This document shows, piece after piece, positions 29,322 to 39,445 of a stretch of 64,000 nucleotides of DNA. The DNA comes from Caloramator mitchellensis. GTDB taxonomy: Bacteria > Bacillota > Clostridia > Clostridiales > Caloramatoraceae. Both the position numbers and the translations under genes were made by a program. Below the pieces are notes generated by a model. The model saw nothing but the letters and a program-made list of their open reading frames with translations, did no database searches and had not been told where the DNA came from. Within the stretch, counting starts at the first letter, position 1; each line of letters starts with the position of its first letter. The stretch is taken from contig NZ_LKHP01000005.1 of NCBI RefSeq assembly GCF_001440545.1, positions 1 to 64,000 on the forward strand, written 5' to 3'.

Positions 29322-30524
29322 ATGAACGTATTAGTAATTAACTGTGGTAGTTCTTCATTAAAGTACCAACTAATCAACATGGAAAATGAATCAGTTCTTG
29401 CTAAGGGTCTTGCAGAAAGAATAGGTCTAGAAGGGTCACTATTAGGACATAAGCCCGAAGGAAAAGAAAAGGTGGTTATTGAAAAACCTATGCCAGACCA
29501 TAAAGCAGCCATTAAATTAGTTCTTGAGGCATTAACAAATGTAGAATATGGTGTAATTAAAGACATGAATGAAATTTCTGCAGTTGGTCATAGAGTAGTT
29601 CATGGTGGAGAAAAATATTCAGAATCAGTTCTTATAGATGAAGATGTATTAAAGACTTTAGAAGAAGTTTCACACCTTGCACCATTACATAACCCTCCAA
29701 ATTTAACTGGTATTTATGCATGCAAGGAACTAATGCCAAATACTCCTATGGTTGCTGTGTTTGATACTGCATTCCATCAAAGAATGCCAAAACATGCTTT
29801 CATGTATGCTCTTCCATATGAATTATATGTAAAACATGGCATTAGAAGATATGGTTTCCATGGAACGTCACATAGATATGTTAGCAAAATTGCAGCTGAT
29901 ATGTTAGGAAAAGATTTGAAAGAATGCAAAATTATAACATGCCATTTAGGCAATGGTGCTTCTGTTGCAGCTATAGATGGAGGAAAATCTGTTGATACAA
30001 CAATGGGTTTCACTCCACTTGAAGGTTTAATGATGGGAACAAGAAGTGGAGATATGGACCCAGCGATTGTTACGTTCCTTCAAGAAGCTGAAAATATATC
30101 ATCAAAGGAAGTTAACAATATAATGAATAAAAAATCTGGAGTTCTTGGAATTTCGGGCGTAAGTAGTGACTTTAGAGATGTTGAAGATGCTGCTGCTAAT
30201 GGAAATGAGAGAGCTCAACTTGCTTTAGACATGTTCTATTATAGAGTCAAGAAGTATATAGGAGCATATGCAGCTGCGATGGGCGGAGTAGATGCTATAG
30301 TATTTACAGCAGGACTTGGTGAAAACTCACCAGAGTGCAGATACTTTGTTTGTCAGGGACTTGAATTCTTAGGTGTTAAGATTGACGAAGCTAAGAATAA
30401 GGTAAGAGGAAAACTAACTGAAGTTTCTACAGATGATTCAAAGGTAAAAGTATTCCTTATTCCAACAAACGAAGAACTTATGATTGCAAGAGATACAAAA
30501 GATATAGTTGCAAATATAAAATAA
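29322..30524 (+). CDS. ackA: Acetate kinase
   Basis: AckA transfers phosphate from acetyl phosphate to ADP, making ATP and acetate. The 400-residue protein begins [17 protein letters not shown] and carries [17 protein letters not shown] and [16 protein letters not shown] motifs of the ASKHA fold. The ATG at 29322 follows AAAGGGGTT; an in-frame ATG at 29304 has no ribosome site. It lies 25 bases after pta. Confidence 0.97.
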   Translation: MNVLVINCGSSSLKYQLINMENESVLAKGLAERIGLEGSLLGHKPEGKEKVVIEKPMPDHKAAIKLVLEALTNVEYGVIKDMNEISAVGHRVVHGGEKYSESVLIDEDVLKTLEEVSHLAPLHNPPNLTGIYACKELMPNTPMVAVFDTAFHQRMPKHAFMYALPYELYVKHGIRRYGFHGTSHRYVSKIAADMLGKDLKECKIITCHLGNGASVAAIDGGKSVDTTMGFTPLEGLMMGTRSGDMDPAIVTFLQEAENISSKEVNNIMNKKSGVLGISGVSSDFRDVEDAAANGNERAQLALDMFYYRVKKYIGAYAAAMGGVDAIVFTAGLGENSPECRYFVCQGLEFLGVKIDEAKNKVRGKLTEVSTDDSKVKVFLIPTNEELMIARDTKDIVANIK

Positions 30525-30537
30525 TTAATAACAAAAC

Positions 30538-30566
30538 TTGACATTATACTGCCAAGTTTATATAAT
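30538..30566 (+). promoter_or_regulatory. Consensus sigma-A promoter of yceD-rpmF-plsX
   Basis: TTGACA (30538-30543), a 17-bp spacer and TATAAT (30561-30566) match both hexamers perfectly. An inverted repeat AAACTTG/CAAGTTT (30534-30540 and 30553-30559) covers the -35 and the spacer and could be an operator. Confidence 0.85.
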
Positions 30567-30594
30567 GAATTGTAGCGTTATTTGAGGTGAGCAC

Positions 30595-31086
30595 ATGTTT
30601 TTAGATGTTTCGGAACTTATTAGAAAAAAAACAAGCCAAAAGTCCTTTGATGTTTTGTTTAAAATCGATAAATTCCAAAGGGACGATATGATGGTTGTTT
30701 TTAGGACACCAATTCATTTTAAAGGAATTGCTCACTACGATGGACAAATTATCATTGTTAGAGCTAAAGTTGAAACAATGATTGAAACGATTTGTTCACG
30801 CTGTTTAAAACCAGTTGATTACCCTCTGGAATTTGATTTTGAAGAAACATTCTCAAAACAACAGGGGGAAGACATATATCCAATTATTGAGGACAGAATT
30901 GAACTAGATGATGCTATTTTTGACAATTTAATTCTGTCTCTACCATTAAGAGTTTTATGCAATGAAAATTGCAAAGGACTTTGTCCTATATGTGGCCAAG
31001 ATTTAAATCAAGGCCAATGCGATTGCCATAGTGATAGTATTGATCCTAGGCTTGAAACGCTAAAACAGTTTTTTAAAGGCGATTGA
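30595..31086 (+). CDS. yceD: YceD/DUF177 family protein (rRNA accumulation)
   Basis: The 163-residue YceD (DUF177) protein is conserved next to rpmF throughout bacteria and has been linked to 23S rRNA accumulation in E. coli and plants. It has a CSRC pair in the middle and a Cys-rich C-terminus CNENCKGLCPICGQ followed by CDC, suggesting zinc binding. A GAGGTGAGC site precedes the ATG. It leads the yceD-rpmF-plsX unit. Confidence 0.88.
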   Translation: MFLDVSELIRKKTSQKSFDVLFKIDKFQRDDMMVVFRTPIHFKGIAHYDGQIIIVRAKVETMIETICSRCLKPVDYPLEFDFEETFSKQQGEDIYPIIEDRIELDDAIFDNLILSLPLRVLCNENCKGLCPICGQDLNQGQCDCHSDSIDPRLETLKQFFKGD

Positions 31087-31098
31087 GGAGGTGTAACG

Positions 31099-31275
31099 AT
31101 GGGTAATCCTGCGAGAAGACATTCAAAGACAAGAAGAGACAAGAGAAGAGCGCAAACTTGGAAGCTTGCTATGCCAGGTATGGTAGAATGTCCACAATGC
31201 CACGAGATGAAGTTAGCTCATAGAGTATGCGGAAATTGTGGATACTACAAGGATAGAGTAGTAGTTGAGAAATAA
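31099..31275 (+). CDS. rpmF: 50S ribosomal protein L32
   Basis: This 58-residue L32 starts [18 protein letters not shown] and has a zinc ribbon CPQC...CGNC. A strong GAGGAGGTG ribosome site lies upstream. It is placed between yceD and plsX as in most bacteria, and a hairpin follows the stop. Confidence 0.97.
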   Translation: MGNPARRHSKTRRDKRRAQTWKLAMPGMVECPQCHEMKLAHRVCGNCGYYKDRVVVEK

Positions 31276-31284
31276 TTGAAATTT

Positions 31285-31304
31285 AGCACACCTTACGGTG
31301 TGCT
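31285..31304 (+). terminator. Terminator or attenuator between rpmF and plsX
   Basis: AGCACACC and GGTGTGCT form a perfect 8-bp stem around a TTAC loop, followed by TTTGTCTTTT. The interrupted T-tract suggests partial read-through into plsX, reducing lipid-gene expression relative to L32. Confidence 0.75.
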
Positions 31305-31369
31305 TTTGTCTTTTATATCTGATAAAATTATTGTATAATAAGGGTGATGTTTATTTTGGAGGTAAGTAT

Positions 31370-32368
31370 ATGAAAATAATTTTTGATGCGATGGGTGGAG
31401 ATAATGCCCCCTTTGAAATCGTAAAAGGTGCATTGATGGCGGTTAAGGAATATGGCATACGAGCATTACTGGTTGGAGATAAAGAAAAAGTAAGTGAAAT
31501 TATTCAAAAAATAGGATTTGACGAGAATGATAAAATTGAAATTGTTCATGCTTCCGAAGTGATAACAAATGATGAATCACCCACGATGGCAATTAGAAGG
31601 AAAAAGGACTCTTCCATGGTAAAAGGTCTTAAAATGCTACGGGAAGGTGAGGCAGATGCATTCATTTCTGCAGGAAGCACAGGAGCTTTGCTGGCGGGAG
31701 GACTATTTGTTGTTGGGAGAATTAACGGGATAGATAGACCTGCTCTAGCACCTGTAATTCCAGGAGAGAAGGGTGCATTTATGTTGTTAGATGCTGGAGC
31801 AAATGCTGAATGTAAACCCAAAAATATACTTCAATTTGGCATAATGGGAGATATTTACTCGAGGAAAGTTTTAGGCAAGATAAATCCTAAAATTGGGATA
31901 ATAAATATTGGGGCTGAAGAAGAAAAGGGAACAGAATTCATAAAGGAAAGCTATAATCTGTTGAAGAACAGCAACATGAATTTTATTGGAAACATTGAAG
32001 CTAGAGAAATCCCAAAAGGAGAATGCGACGTTGTCCTGGCAGATGGATTTGTTGGTAATGTAGTCCTAAAATTGTTTGAGGGTGTCGCGTCTACTATATT
32101 CGATATTTTAAAAAAGGAAATTTATTCGTCTTTAAGAAATAAGATTGGAGGGATATTTCTAAAGCCTGTTTTTAAAAAGTTCAAGAGAGACTTTGATTAT
32201 GCAGAACATGGTGGGGCGATACTCATCGGTATAAAGGGTTATGTTATAAAAGCACATGGAAGCTCAGATGCAAAAGCTATTAAAAATGCAGCTGGACAGG
32301 CTATTAGATGCATAGAAGGTAAAATTATTGAAACAATAGAGAATGAAGTCTTAAAATATGATTTATAA
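31370..32368 (+). CDS. plsX: Phosphate acyltransferase PlsX
   Basis: PlsX converts acyl-ACP to acyl-phosphate for phospholipid synthesis at the membrane surface. The 332-residue protein begins MKIIFDAMGGDNAP and shows SAGSTGALLAGG and a C-terminal AEHGGAILIGIKG region. The ATG at 31370 follows GGAGGTAAG. acpP follows after 132 bases with its own promoter; no fabH or fabD lies between them. Confidence 0.96.
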   Translation: MKIIFDAMGGDNAPFEIVKGALMAVKEYGIRALLVGDKEKVSEIIQKIGFDENDKIEIVHASEVITNDESPTMAIRRKKDSSMVKGLKMLREGEADAFISAGSTGALLAGGLFVVGRINGIDRPALAPVIPGEKGAFMLLDAGANAECKPKNILQFGIMGDIYSRKVLGKINPKIGIINIGAEEEKGTEFIKESYNLLKNSNMNFIGNIEAREIPKGECDVVLADGFVGNVVLKLFEGVASTIFDILKKEIYSSLRNKIGGIFLKPVFKKFKRDFDYAEHGGAILIGIKGYVIKAHGSSDAKAIKNAAGQAIRCIEGKIIETIENEVLKYDL

Positions 32369-32439
32369 AATAATTTTTTTACTTAGTAATAAATAATTAA
32401 TTAGAATAATATTAATTTATCAAAAAGATATAAATTATG

Positions 32440-32468
32440 TTGACGCATTAGAGGTTATATAATATTAT
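32440..32468 (+). promoter_or_regulatory. Sigma-A promoter of acpP
   Basis: TTGACG (32440-32445), a 17-bp spacer and TATTAT (32463-32468) match the consensus well and lie about 32 bases before the acpP start codon, so the leader would be short. No FapR-like operator is visible in the gap. Confidence 0.7.
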
Positions 32469-32500
32469 ATATTTGAATCCTTTGAAGGGAGGTGAAGACA

Positions 32501-32734
32501 ATGATATTCGAAAAAGTAAAGGAGAGAATATCTGATATACTCGGTGTTGATACAGACGATATTACTATGGATTCACATTTTATTGATGATTTAGGTGCGG
32601 ATTCATTGGATATAGTTGAGCTTATAATGGCTCTTGAGGAGGATTTCGATTTAGAAATACCAGACGAAGACGCAGAAAAAATCCAAACTGTAGGAGATGT
32701 TGTTGAATACATAAAGGAGCATACAGATATGTAA
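32501..32734 (+). CDS. acpP: Acyl carrier protein
   Basis: AcpP carries growing acyl chains on phosphopantetheine attached to S35 in the [11 protein letters not shown] motif. The 77-residue, very acidic protein has family length. The ATG at 32501 follows GGGAGGTGAAG; an in-frame GTG at 32492 lies within that ribosome site. A hairpin separates it from rnc. Confidence 0.97.
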   Translation: MIFEKVKERISDILGVDTDDITMDSHFIDDLGADSLDIVELIMALEEDFDLEIPDEDAEKIQTVGDVVEYIKEHTDM

Positions 32735-32737
32735 TTT

Positions 32738-32757
32738 AGTCCCGATTATTCGGGGCT
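32738..32757 (+). terminator. Attenuator-like hairpin between acpP and rnc
   Basis: AGTCCCGA and TCGGGGCT form an 8-bp stem with one G-T pair around a TTAT loop. It is followed by TTAATTTTA rather than a pure T-tract, so partial termination is the likely effect. Confidence 0.6.
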
Positions 32758-32777
32758 TTAATTTTATGGAGGTTGTA

Positions 32778-33494
32778 ATGGAAAAAGAAAGGCAAAAACA
32801 ACTCAAAGAATTTGAAAAAATAATTAGAGTTGATTTTGATGATATAAAATTGCTTGACCATGCCTTAACACACACATCCTTTGCCAATGAACACGGACTT
32901 AGTTATAATGAACATAATGAAAGGTTGGAATTTTTAGGGGATTCTATTTTAGGACTAGTGGTAAGTGAATATATATTTAAGAAATTTAAGAATAGAGAAG
33001 AGGGAAAGCTAAGTCGCTTAAGAGCCAGTGTTGTTTGTGAAGCGTCTTTAGCAGAAATCGCTAGAAAAATAAAAATAAATCATTTTATTCGCATTGGGCG
33101 AGGAGAAGAAATGACGGGGGGACGAGAAAAAGATTCGCTTCTAGCCGATGCAACTGAAGCGGTTATTGCAGCTATATATCTAGACAAAGGATATGATAGA
33201 GCAAAGGATTTTGTGTTAGAGTATTTGAAAGATAAAATTGGGGCCATTGCAAAAAAGAAGGAATATATCGATTATAAAACAAAATTACAAGAATATGTTC
33301 AAAAGAATTTACTATCTGCAATTAAATATGATGTTGTTGATTCCTGGGGACCGGATCACAATAAAACCTTCTCTATTGACGTTTTTTTAGATAACACTAA
33401 ATATGGAAATGGAATAGGAAAATCCAAAAAAGAGGCAGAGCAGATAGCAGCAAAAAATGCATTATTAAAATTAGGAGTAGATTTAGATGAATAA
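32778..33494 (+). CDS. rnc: Ribonuclease III
   Basis: RNase III cuts double-stranded RNA, including rRNA precursors. The 238-residue protein has the signature NERLEFLGDS at 47-56 (catalytic E51 and D55), the second acidic site in LLADATEAVIAAIYLD, and a C-terminal double-stranded-RNA-binding domain ending in KKEAEQIAAKNALLKL. The start at 32778 follows GGAGG. It overlaps the next gene by 8 bases. Confidence 0.97.
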   Translation: MEKERQKQLKEFEKIIRVDFDDIKLLDHALTHTSFANEHGLSYNEHNERLEFLGDSILGLVVSEYIFKKFKNREEGKLSRLRASVVCEASLAEIARKIKINHFIRIGRGEEMTGGREKDSLLADATEAVIAAIYLDKGYDRAKDFVLEYLKDKIGAIAKKKEYIDYKTKLQEYVQKNLLSAIKYDVVDSWGPDHNKTFSIDVFLDNTKYGNGIGKSKKEAEQIAAKNALLKLGVDLDE

Positions 33495-34557
33495 AAAATA
33501 TTATATAATCCCGATATTCGTTCCACATAAAGGATGTCCTCATGATTGTGTGTTTTGTAACCAAAAAAAAATAACAGGCTCAGAAATTGAAATAGATGAA
33601 AACTTTGTCTATAGTCAGGTAGATGATTATTTAAAGACAATAGATAGGAATAATTCACATATTGAGTTATCATTTTATGGAGGTAGTTTTACAGGAATTC
33701 CAGTTGATTATCAAAATGAGTTGCTAAAAGCTGCCAATAATATTCTCTTAGAAGGTAAAATTGATGATATTCGTATTTCAACAAGGCCTGATTATATTAA
33801 CAGATTTATATTGGAAAATCTTAGTAAGTATAATGTTGGTATAATAGAATTAGGAGTTCAATCTCTAGATGAAGAAGTTTTAAAAGCATCAGAAAGAGGT
33901 CATACAACAGAAGACGTGTTTAATGCGGTGAGATTAATAAAAAGTTTTGGTTTAAAACTTGGACTTCAAATGATGATAGGGCTTCCAAAGGATAATTTAA
34001 TTAAAGACATAGATACTGCTCAAAAAATAATAGAATTAAAGCCTGATTTTGTAAGAATTTATCCTGCATTAATTATTAAAGATACATATATGGAATGGAT
34101 GTATTATAATGGGATTTATACTCCTTTAAGTTTAGATGAAGCTATATTTGTGAGCAAAAAAGTTTATTTAATGTTCTTAAAAAGCGATATTCCTGTAATT
34201 AGAATAGGATTACAAGCCAGCGAAGGTATTAATTTAGGAAAGGATGTTATTGCAGGTCCATTTCACCCTTCCTTTAGAGAATTGGTTGAGTCAAGCATTT
34301 TGAGCGATATGATTGAATTTGTTGTAAACGAATATTTTAATGAAGAAAATTTATTAAGAATCAGGATATCGAATAATTATATTTCAAAGCTTTATGCTGG
34401 AAAGAAAAAATACTACAATGACCTCAAGGAACGGCTAAAAAATATAAAACTGAATATAGAAACAGATTATTCCCTTGAAGGAGAATACTTGTTATTTGAA
34501 TCCGACAAATTAAGTAGAAAAATGTCTATAAAAGATTATGCAAAAATTTCTATTTAA
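33487..34557 (+). CDS. Elp3-like radical SAM protein without acetyltransferase domain
   Basis: The 356-residue protein has radical-SAM cysteines C17, C21 and C24 (CPHDCVFC), a GGSFTGIP strand, and the ISTRPDYIN and GVQSLDEEVL motifs of the Elp3-like branch. Automatic annotation often names such proteins elongator complex protein 3, but there is no room for the GNAT acetyltransferase domain of true Elp3. The substrate is unknown, with RNA modification a reasonable guess. The gene overlaps rnc by 8 bases and precedes spoVS and smc. Confidence 0.8.
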   Translation: MNKKYYIIPIFVPHKGCPHDCVFCNQKKITGSEIEIDENFVYSQVDDYLKTIDRNNSHIELSFYGGSFTGIPVDYQNELLKAANNILLEGKIDDIRISTRPDYINRFILENLSKYNVGIIELGVQSLDEEVLKASERGHTTEDVFNAVRLIKSFGLKLGLQMMIGLPKDNLIKDIDTAQKIIELKPDFVRIYPALIIKDTYMEWMYYNGIYTPLSLDEAIFVSKKVYLMFLKSDIPVIRIGLQASEGINLGKDVIAGPFHPSFRELVESSILSDMIEFVVNEYFNEENLLRIRISNNYISKLYAGKKKYYNDLKERLKNIKLNIETDYSLEGEYLLFESDKLSRKMSIKDYAKISI

Positions 34558-34558
34558 A

Positions 34559-34587
34559 GAAGGATTTTTCTAATTGATATAGAATAT
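34559..34587 (+). promoter_or_regulatory. Sigma-H promoter of spoVS
   Basis: GAAGGATTT at 34559-34567 fits the sigma-H -35 pattern RnAGGAwWW. After an 11-bp spacer, ATAGAATAT at 34579-34587 fits the -10 pattern RnnGAATww. All defined positions match. spoVS is a known sigma-H gene in B. subtilis, so pattern and gene agree. Confidence 0.8.
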
Positions 34588-34621
34588 ATCATATAAAATA
34601 GTATTCGAGGGAGGAATTTAC

Positions 34622-34882
34622 ATGGAAATTTTAAAGGTATCAGCTCAATCACAACCTAAAGCAGTAGCAGGAGCACTAGCTGCAGTTTTAAGAGAAAGAG
34701 CTTCTGCTGAAATTCAGGCTGTAGGCGCTGGAGCAGTTAATCAAGCAGTAAAGGCAATTGCAATCACAAGAGGATATGTCGCTCCTAATGGAATCGATCT
34801 TGTTGTTGTTCCAGCCTTTTCAGAAATTGAAATAGAAGGCGAAGAAAGAACTGCAATAAAATTTATAGTTCAGCCAAGATAA
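34622..34882 (+). CDS. spoVS: Stage V sporulation protein S
   Basis: SpoVS is an 86-residue Alba-like nucleic-acid-binding protein that affects spore coat assembly and septation. The sequence begins MEILKVSAQSQPKAVAGAL and is strongly conserved across spore formers. A GAGGGAGG site precedes the ATG. It stands alone between a sigma-H-type promoter and a terminator. Confidence 0.97.
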   Translation: MEILKVSAQSQPKAVAGALAAVLRERASAEIQAVGAGAVNQAVKAIAITRGYVAPNGIDLVVVPAFSEIEIEGEERTAIKFIVQPR

Positions 34883-34901
34883 GACCTGTGTAGCAGGTCT
34901 T
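34881..34901 (+). terminator. Terminator after spoVS
   Basis: AAGACCTG and CAGGTCTT form an 8-bp stem around a five-base loop, followed by a T-run. The first two bases overlap the spoVS stop codon. Confidence 0.85.
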
Positions 34902-34912
34902 TTTATTTTGCA

Positions 34913-34941
34913 TTGTATTGTTATAAAATTAATGATATACT
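34913..34941 (+). promoter_or_regulatory. Sigma-A promoter of the smc operon
   Basis: TTGTAT (34913-34918), a 17-bp spacer and TATACT (34936-34941) lie about 34 bases before the smc start and just after the spoVS terminator. Confidence 0.6.
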
Positions 34942-34974
34942 GTATTCGATATTGCTAATTTCGGGGTGGTATAC

Positions 34975-37900
34975 TTGCAATTAAAAAGTGTCGAAATAAA
35001 AGGATTTAAATCTTTTGCGGATAAAGTTGACTTAGATTTTACTCATGGAATAACTGCAATCGTTGGCCCAAATGGTAGTGGTAAAAGCAACATTGTAGAT
35101 GCCATAAGATGGGTTTTAGGTGAACAAAGTGCAAAAACATTACGTGGAGCCAAGATGGAGGACGTGATATTTGCAGGGACAGAAAATAGAAAGCAATTAA
35201 ACTATGCTGAGGTATCATTAATTTTAGACAATGGAGATGGGCTTTTGCCTATTGAATATAATGAAGTTAAAATTACACGAAGATTATATCGATCTGGAGA
35301 AAGCGAGTATATGCTTAATAATTCGATTTGCAGATTAAAAGATATATATGAGCTATTAATGGATACAGGAATAGGTGTTGATGGCTATTCAATTATTGGT
35401 CAGGGAAAAGTTGAAGAAATATTAAGCTCAAAGGCAGAAGATAGAAGGAGCATTTTTGAAGAGGCAACAGGAATAACAAAATTTAAATCAAGAAAAATTG
35501 AAGCCGAGAAAAAACTTGAAAATACAAGACAAAATTTGATAAGAATTAACGATATAATATCTGAACTTGAATCTCAGATTAGTCCTCTTGAATTGCAGGC
35601 AAAAAAGGCCGAGAAATATTTAGAGTATAAGAAAGATTTGATGAACCTTGAAATTAATTCAATATTATACAATTACGATATTATTAAGCAAAAGCTAGAT
35701 ATTACTTCAATTGAAATAGAAAAGAAGGTAAGAGAAAAAGAGAATATTATGGAAGAAATCCAAACATTTACAGAACAAATTGAAAAACAAAAAAAAGCAT
35801 TAAATATAATTCTAAGAGAATATGATGAGACGTATAATTTAAATTTTGAAATTGATAAAAATATACAAAGAAAAACTGCTGAATTAAATTTAATTATTGA
35901 AAGAAAAGAGAATGCAACTAATGATAAATATAGATTGAATGGAGATGTTGAAAACCTAAGAAAATATATTGAATTAGAAGAGCAAAAGAAAATAAAACTG
36001 ATATCAGAAAAAAACTACATTCAGGGAAAATTAAAACGACAAGAAGAAAAAATAAAAGAATATGAAAATGAATTAAATAATTATTATAAGGAATATAAAA
36101 AACATGAACAGAGTATAGAAGATAAAAAGAACGACATATTAGAAGTTCTAAAGAATTTGTCTGAGACAAAAAATAAAATCTCATCACTTTTATTTATAGA
36201 GGAGAACATAACTAAACAGTTAAATAATTTACATTTAATCAATAAAAGCAAAATTGATAAAAAGAATGAACTTGAACAAATATACAATCAAAAGACAAAC
36301 GAAAGAAATATTATTAATAAGAGCATAAATATTTACAACCAAAGTATTAATGCAGCACAAAATAATTTAAAGGAAATCGAAACTAAAATAAATAAATTTA
36401 TTATTGACAAAAATAAAATTTTTCAAAATATGAAAACAAATGAAGCGAGATTAAATATGTTGCTTGAAATGGAAAAGGAACATGAGGGATATAATAAAGC
36501 TGTTAAATCTATTATTGAAAAATACAATAAAAATAGTGGCTTTATTGGGACTGTTGCAGATATTATTGATGTTCCAGAGGGATATGAAACGGCAATTGAA
36601 GCAGCGCTTGGAAATGCAGTTCAAAATATAGTCGTTGAAAATGAACATTATGCAAAGGAAATGATTGAATATTTAAAGCGAAACAAAACTGGAAGAGCAA
36701 CATTTTTACCATTGACCACAGTTAAAGCAAGAGATGTTTTAAGAGAAGATGATTTTAAAAAGTTTAATGGTTTTATTGGCATTGCTTCGGGTGTAGTGAA
36801 TTTTAACTCAAAATATAGCAATGTTGTTTCTAATTTGCTTGGAAGAACATTAATTTGCAATGATATAGATAATGCTATAAATTTAGCCCAAAAAACTGAT
36901 TTTAGTTTTAGAATTGTTACTTTAGATGGAGAAATAATTAATATTGGAGGTTCTTTAACTGGAGGTTCAAGTTATAAGAATATAGGTATTTTCAAACGAA
37001 AAAATGATATTATTGAGATTGAAAAAAAATTGAATATAGAGAAAGAAAAAATTAAACAACTCGATTTTGAGATAGAAAAGAATGAGTTTGAAAAAAAGAA
37101 TGCCATTTTAGAAATAGAAGATTTAAAATCAAAAATTAATAATGCATATATTCAGGATAATAACTTTAATAATTTATTAGCTGATATTAAAAATAAAATA
37201 CACGACCTAAACAATGAGATAGAAGCATCGAACGTTGAAATTGAACATCTTACAAATGAACTTTCAAAAATTGAAAACGATAAAAATACTTATTCTATAG
37301 AAATTGAAAGAAATAGCTTGCTAGAAAAACAGAAAAACAATGAACTAATTGAATTAAATGAAGCTCTTAAGAATTTTGAAAAAATGAAAGACGACATTAA
37401 CAATAAATTGACAAATGAAAAAATTATTTTTGCAGAAAAGAAAAAGGAATTGGATTCTTTAGAAGAAAAGATAACAGAAGTTGAGAGCTTAATTGAAAGA
37501 AGTAAATTAAAAATAGAAGAATATAGTAAAGAGATTTTATTTATTGAAAATAGAATTTTAGAGTTTGATAATGAGATCAGCAAAACTAAAGATGAAATTT
37601 TTAAACTTACATTGGATTTTAAAAATGGTAAAGAAAAAGAAAATGAGTTATTGATTAAAAAGAACCAAATTATAGATACAACTGGAAAAATAGAAGAACA
37701 ATTAAATAAAAAGAATAGAGAGTTATCAGATATAATCGGGATTGTTCATAAATTAGAGATGACGCAGGCTAAACAGGAATCTGAAATAGAACTATTAAAC
37801 CAAAGGCTTTGGGATGAATATGAGATGAGCATACCACAGGCTTTAAAATATAAAGTTTCTGAATTTAATAATTTAGAATCTACTAAAAAAATAAATGAAT

Positions 37901-38520
37901 TCAAAAGCAAAATTAAAGAGCTTGGAGAGGTTAACATAGGAAGCATAGAAGAACTTAAAAAAGTAAAAGAAAGATATACCTTCTTAAAAGTTCAGCGTGA
38001 TGACCTTGAAAATGCTGAAAAATCTTTAATTGAGGTCATTGATGAAATTACTAATAAAATGAAGGTGCAATTTGAAGCAAACTTTGCTATAATTAAAAAA
38101 TACTTTAACGAAACTTTTAAAGAATTATTTGGAGGAGGACATGCAGATTTAAAAATAGACGGAGAAAATATTTTGGAATCTGGAATTGAAATAATAGTTC
38201 AACCACCTGGTAAAAAGCTACAAAGTATAAGCTTGCTTTCAGGTGGTGAAAAGGGACTTTCAGCAATTGCTTTGATTTTCGCACTATTAAAATTTAAACC
38301 TACACCATTCTGTGTCCTTGATGAAATTGAAGCTGCACTCGATGATGCAAATGTATTAAGATTTGCGAATTATTTAAAACATTATTCCCATAAAACGCAA
38401 TTTGTTTTAATAACCCATAGAAAGGGGTCCATGGGAGCTGCTGATGCTCTATATGGTGTTACTATGGAGGAGAAGGGAGTATCTAAATTAGTATCACTAA
38501 AATTAAAGGAGGCAATCTAA
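34975..38520 (+). CDS. smc: Chromosome segregation protein SMC
   Basis: SMC with ScpA/B condenses and segregates the chromosome. The 1181-residue protein has Walker A GPNGSGKS at 31-38, two long coiled coils around a hinge (about 500-660), the ABC signature [14 protein letters not shown] and Walker [14 protein letters not shown]. Translation is placed at a TTG (34975) giving [17 protein letters not shown], which matches the family start; the in-frame GTG at 34966 overlaps the GGGGTGG ribosome site. ftsY follows with a one-base overlap. Confidence 0.95.
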   Translation: MQLKSVEIKGFKSFADKVDLDFTHGITAIVGPNGSGKSNIVDAIRWVLGEQSAKTLRGAKMEDVIFAGTENRKQLNYAEVSLILDNGDGLLPIEYNEVKITRRLYRSGESEYMLNNSICRLKDIYELLMDTGIGVDGYSIIGQGKVEEILSSKAEDRRSIFEEATGITKFKSRKIEAEKKLENTRQNLIRINDIISELESQISPLELQAKKAEKYLEYKKDLMNLEINSILYNYDIIKQKLDITSIEIEKKVREKENIMEEIQTFTEQIEKQKKALNIILREYDETYNLNFEIDKNIQRKTAELNLIIERKENATNDKYRLNGDVENLRKYIELEEQKKIKLISEKNYIQGKLKRQEEKIKEYENELNNYYKEYKKHEQSIEDKKNDILEVLKNLSETKNKISSLLFIEENITKQLNNLHLINKSKIDKKNELEQIYNQKTNERNIINKSINIYNQSINAAQNNLKEIETKINKFIIDKNKIFQNMKTNEARLNMLLEMEKEHEGYNKAVKSIIEKYNKNSGFIGTVADIIDVPEGYETAIEAALGNAVQNIVVENEHYAKEMIEYLKRNKTGRATFLPLTTVKARDVLREDDFKKFNGFIGIASGVVNFNSKYSNVVSNLLGRTLICNDIDNAINLAQKTDFSFRIVTLDGEIINIGGSLTGGSSYKNIGIFKRKNDIIEIEKKLNIEKEKIKQLDFEIEKNEFEKKNAILEIEDLKSKINNAYIQDNNFNNLLADIKNKIHDLNNEIEASNVEIEHLTNELSKIENDKNTYSIEIERNSLLEKQKNNELIELNEALKNFEKMKDDINNKLTNEKIIFAEKKKELDSLEEKITEVESLIERSKLKIEEYSKEILFIENRILEFDNEISKTKDEIFKLTLDFKNGKEKENELLIKKNQIIDTTGKIEEQLNKKNRELSDIIGIVHKLEMTQAKQESEIELLNQRLWDEYEMSIPQALKYKVSEFNNLESTKKINEFKSKIKELGEVNIGSIEELKKVKERYTFLKVQRDDLENAEKSLIEVIDEITNKMKVQFEANFAIIKKYFNETFKELFGGGHADLKIDGENILESGIEIIVQPPGKKLQSISLLSGGEKGLSAIALIFALLKFKPTPFCVLDEIEAALDDANVLRFANYLKHYSHKTQFVLITHRKGSMGAADALYGVTMEEKGVSKLVSLKLKEAI

Positions 38521-39428
38521 TGGGCTGGTTTGAAAAACTTAAGGAAGGTCTGACAAAAACAAGGGATAATTTGACTCAAAAGGTAGAGGCAATATTTAAT
38601 TTTACATCAGAATTAGACGATGATTTTTTTGAAGAACTTGAGGAAGCACTAATAGTCGCAGATGTAGGCTTTAATACTACAACTGCAATAGTAGAAAAAT
38701 TAAAGAAAAGAATAAAAGAAAAGAAAATCAATCAAATTCAAGAAGCAAAAGATGAATTAAAAAATATAATAGTTGAAATAATGAGGGGGGATAAAAACAT
38801 TGATATAATTCCTCCTAAGACACCTGCAGTTTTTATGGTTGTTGGAGTAAACGGAGTAGGAAAGACTACATCAATAGGTAAGATTGCTAATTTCTTTAAA
38901 TCAAGAGGATACAAGGTCATGATGGCTGCAGGAGATACATTCAGAGCAGCAGCTATAGACCAGCTTGAGGTTTGGGGCCAAAGGTGTGGAGTTGAGGTAA
39001 TTAAACAAAAAGAAGGTGCTGACCCTGCTGCTGTGGTATTCGATGCAATTCAATCAGCAAAGGCAAGAAAGGTTGATATATTGATATGTGATACGGCAGG
39101 AAGACTTCATAATAAAAAGAATTTAATGGAGGAACTTAGAAAAATAAACAGGGTTATAGAGAAGGAAGGGCGGGATTTTTATAAAGAGACGCTCCTTGTT
39201 CTGGATTCTACAACAGGACAAAATGCTATTCATCAGGCAAAAGAATTTATTGACGTTGCAGATGTTAATGGTATAGTTTTAACAAAACTTGACGGAACAG
39301 CAAAGGGTGGAGTAGTAATTGCTATAAACAATGAATTAAATATCCCTGTTAAAATGATAGGTGTTGGTGAAGGTATAGACGATTTACAGGCATTTGACCC
39401 TGAAATGTTTGTAGACGCATTATTTTAA
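38520..39428 (+). CDS. ftsY: Signal recognition particle receptor FtsY
   Basis: FtsY is the membrane-docking GTPase for SRP-bound ribosomes. The 302-residue protein has a short N domain after a brief basic N-terminus, P-loop GVNGVGKT at 109-116, DTAGR and TKLDGTAKGG. It lacks a long acidic A domain, as is usual in Firmicutes. Its ATG shares one base with the smc stop. Confidence 0.96.
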   Translation: MGWFEKLKEGLTKTRDNLTQKVEAIFNFTSELDDDFFEELEEALIVADVGFNTTTAIVEKLKKRIKEKKINQIQEAKDELKNIIVEIMRGDKNIDIIPPKTPAVFMVVGVNGVGKTTSIGKIANFFKSRGYKVMMAAGDTFRAAAIDQLEVWGQRCGVEVIKQKEGADPAAVVFDAIQSAKARKVDILICDTAGRLHNKKNLMEELRKINRVIEKEGRDFYKETLLVLDSTTGQNAIHQAKEFIDVADVNGIVLTKLDGTAKGGVVIAINNELNIPVKMIGVGEGIDDLQAFDPEMFVDALF

Positions 39429-39445
39429 GTGTTAAGTAAAAATAC

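Noticed and set aside
34945-34962. TTAGCAAT-like match on the minus strand near the smc start, as a possible third repeat copy
   Set aside because: Only the 8-base core matches; the flanking ends and GGGG/CCCC arms are absent, so it is probably chance.
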